DNA of 6,831 bases from the NCBI GenBank assembly GCA_002409975.1, contig DHOO01000138.1:1-6831 (forward strand), read 5' to 3'. The translations under genes and the position numbers were made by a program. Under the pieces are notes generated by a model. That model saw only the letters and a program-made list of their open reading frames with translations. It searched no databases and was not told the origin of the DNA. Source of the DNA: Firmicutes bacterium UBA5388. Lineage in GTDB: Bacteria > Bacillota > UBA4882 > UBA10575. The first letter of the stretch is position 1. Each line of letters opens with the position of its first letter. This document shows positions 6,514 to 6,831 of the stretch, one piece after another.

Positions 6514-6640
6514 TTTCCCCCAGCTCCTTACTACTAATTAGTTTCTTCCTTCTTATTGTTAAAGTTTGAGGACGAAACAATTACATGTTATGAGCAACTA
6601 CGAAGTAAGGTGACAATAGCTTTTTGACGCTAAATCTTCC

Positions 6641-6669
6641 TTGACAGTAGCTTAGCCTTTAGTTAAAAT
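6641..6669 (+). promoter_or_regulatory. Sigma-A-type promoter for cimA
   Basis: A perfect -35 TTGACA (6641-6646), a 17-base spacer and -10 TAAAAT (6664-6669, five of six consensus bases) lie upstream of cimA. The predicted start near 6676 gives a leader of about 29 bases, too short for a T-box or riboswitch. A 12-base near-repeat of the -35 region lies 31 bases upstream (6611-6622). Confidence 0.88.
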
Positions 6670-6704
6670 AGGAGAAATACTCTGTGGAAGGGGGCTTTCA
6701 CTTC

Positions 6705-6831
6705 ATGTCAAGAGTTTATTTTTATGACACTACTCTCCGCGATGGGTCGCAGGGAGAGGGGGTTATTTTTTCGGTAGAAGATAAAATAAGAATTGCTAAA
6801 AAACTGGACTTGCTGGGGATTGATTACATCG
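6705..6831 (+). CDS. cimA: Citramalate synthase, N-terminal part (cut by window)
   Basis: Only the first 42 codons are present; the frame is open at the right edge. The start MSRVYFYDTTLRDGSQGEG, then FSVEDKIRIAKKLDLLGIDYI, is typical of the DRE-TIM metallolyase family (HMG-CoA lyase/isopropylmalate synthase-like). The DTTLRDG motif carries a metal-binding Asp and the catalytic Arg. The GSQGEGVIFSVEDK wording fits the CimA type, which condenses pyruvate with acetyl-CoA to (R)-citramalate in threonine-independent isoleucine synthesis, better than LeuA (usually DGEQ-P). Homocitrate or other synthases of the family cannot be fully excluded from 42 residues. The ATG has AAGGGGG (6688-6694) at 10 bases and a near-consensus promoter. 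It is transcribed divergently from the LysM protein gene. Confidence 0.85.
   Translation, partial: MSRVYFYDTTLRDGSQGEGVIFSVEDKIRIAKKLDLLGIDYI

Noticed and set aside
6531..6640. Sporulation sigma-E-type promoter (CATAACAT on the minus strand) for the peptidoglycan-binding gene.
   Set aside because: The -10 match is partial and no suitable -35 element lies at the expected distance.
1..6831. CRISPR array, transposon, phage genes, toxin-antitoxin or other defence system.
   Set aside because: No spaced repeats, transposase, integrase or related domains were seen; the content is housekeeping and sporulation genes.

Overview
The window looks like chromosomal DNA from an anaerobic, endospore-forming Firmicute of the class Clostridia. 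The main reason is a protein with three SPOCS-type (DUF3794) regions and a C-terminal LysM domain, the SipL layout that clostridia use where Bacillus has SpoVID. A FmdB-type zinc ribbon, a CimA-type citramalate synthase start, strong Gram-positive Shine-Dalgarno sequences and fairly AT-rich noncoding DNA agree with this. The sequence does not fix the genus.

Layout. Positions 1-307 hold no convincing gene; they contain a long inverted repeat (84-130) and the pyrG terminator (about 259-290). Three minus-strand genes follow in transcription order fmdB-like zinc ribbon (2853-3113), DUF624/YesL-like membrane protein (2010-2771) and pyrG, CTP synthase (308-1924). A strong sigma-A-type promoter (3209-3237) serves fmdB; a moderate terminator (2813-2845) sits between fmdB and the membrane protein gene, and none is evident between the latter and pyrG. 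Positions 3123-3649 are noncoding: the fmdB promoter and leader, a bidirectional terminator-like hairpin (3331-3367), a perfect 17-bp inverted repeat (3531-3567) and a terminator for the next gene (3625-3646). A second minus-strand pair follows: a peptidoglycan-binding/LysM protein with a reduced, probably inactive GH18-like C-terminus (5371-6513), then the SipL-like gene (3650-5272). At the right edge, divergently transcribed from a near-consensus promoter, lies the first 42 codons of a citramalate synthase gene (cimA, from 6705).

How the genes relate. The two LysM proteins are a plausible spore-envelope pair: the SipL-like protein would link the SpoIVA coat basement layer to the forespore, and its neighbour probably binds peptidoglycan. 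PyrG makes CTP from UTP and CimA starts the threonine-independent isoleucine route; both are housekeeping genes unrelated to the spore pair. No mobile element, CRISPR array, tRNA, rRNA or defence system was recognised. Most gene content is ordinary; the less explained material is the structured noncoding DNA and the degenerate GH18-like protein.
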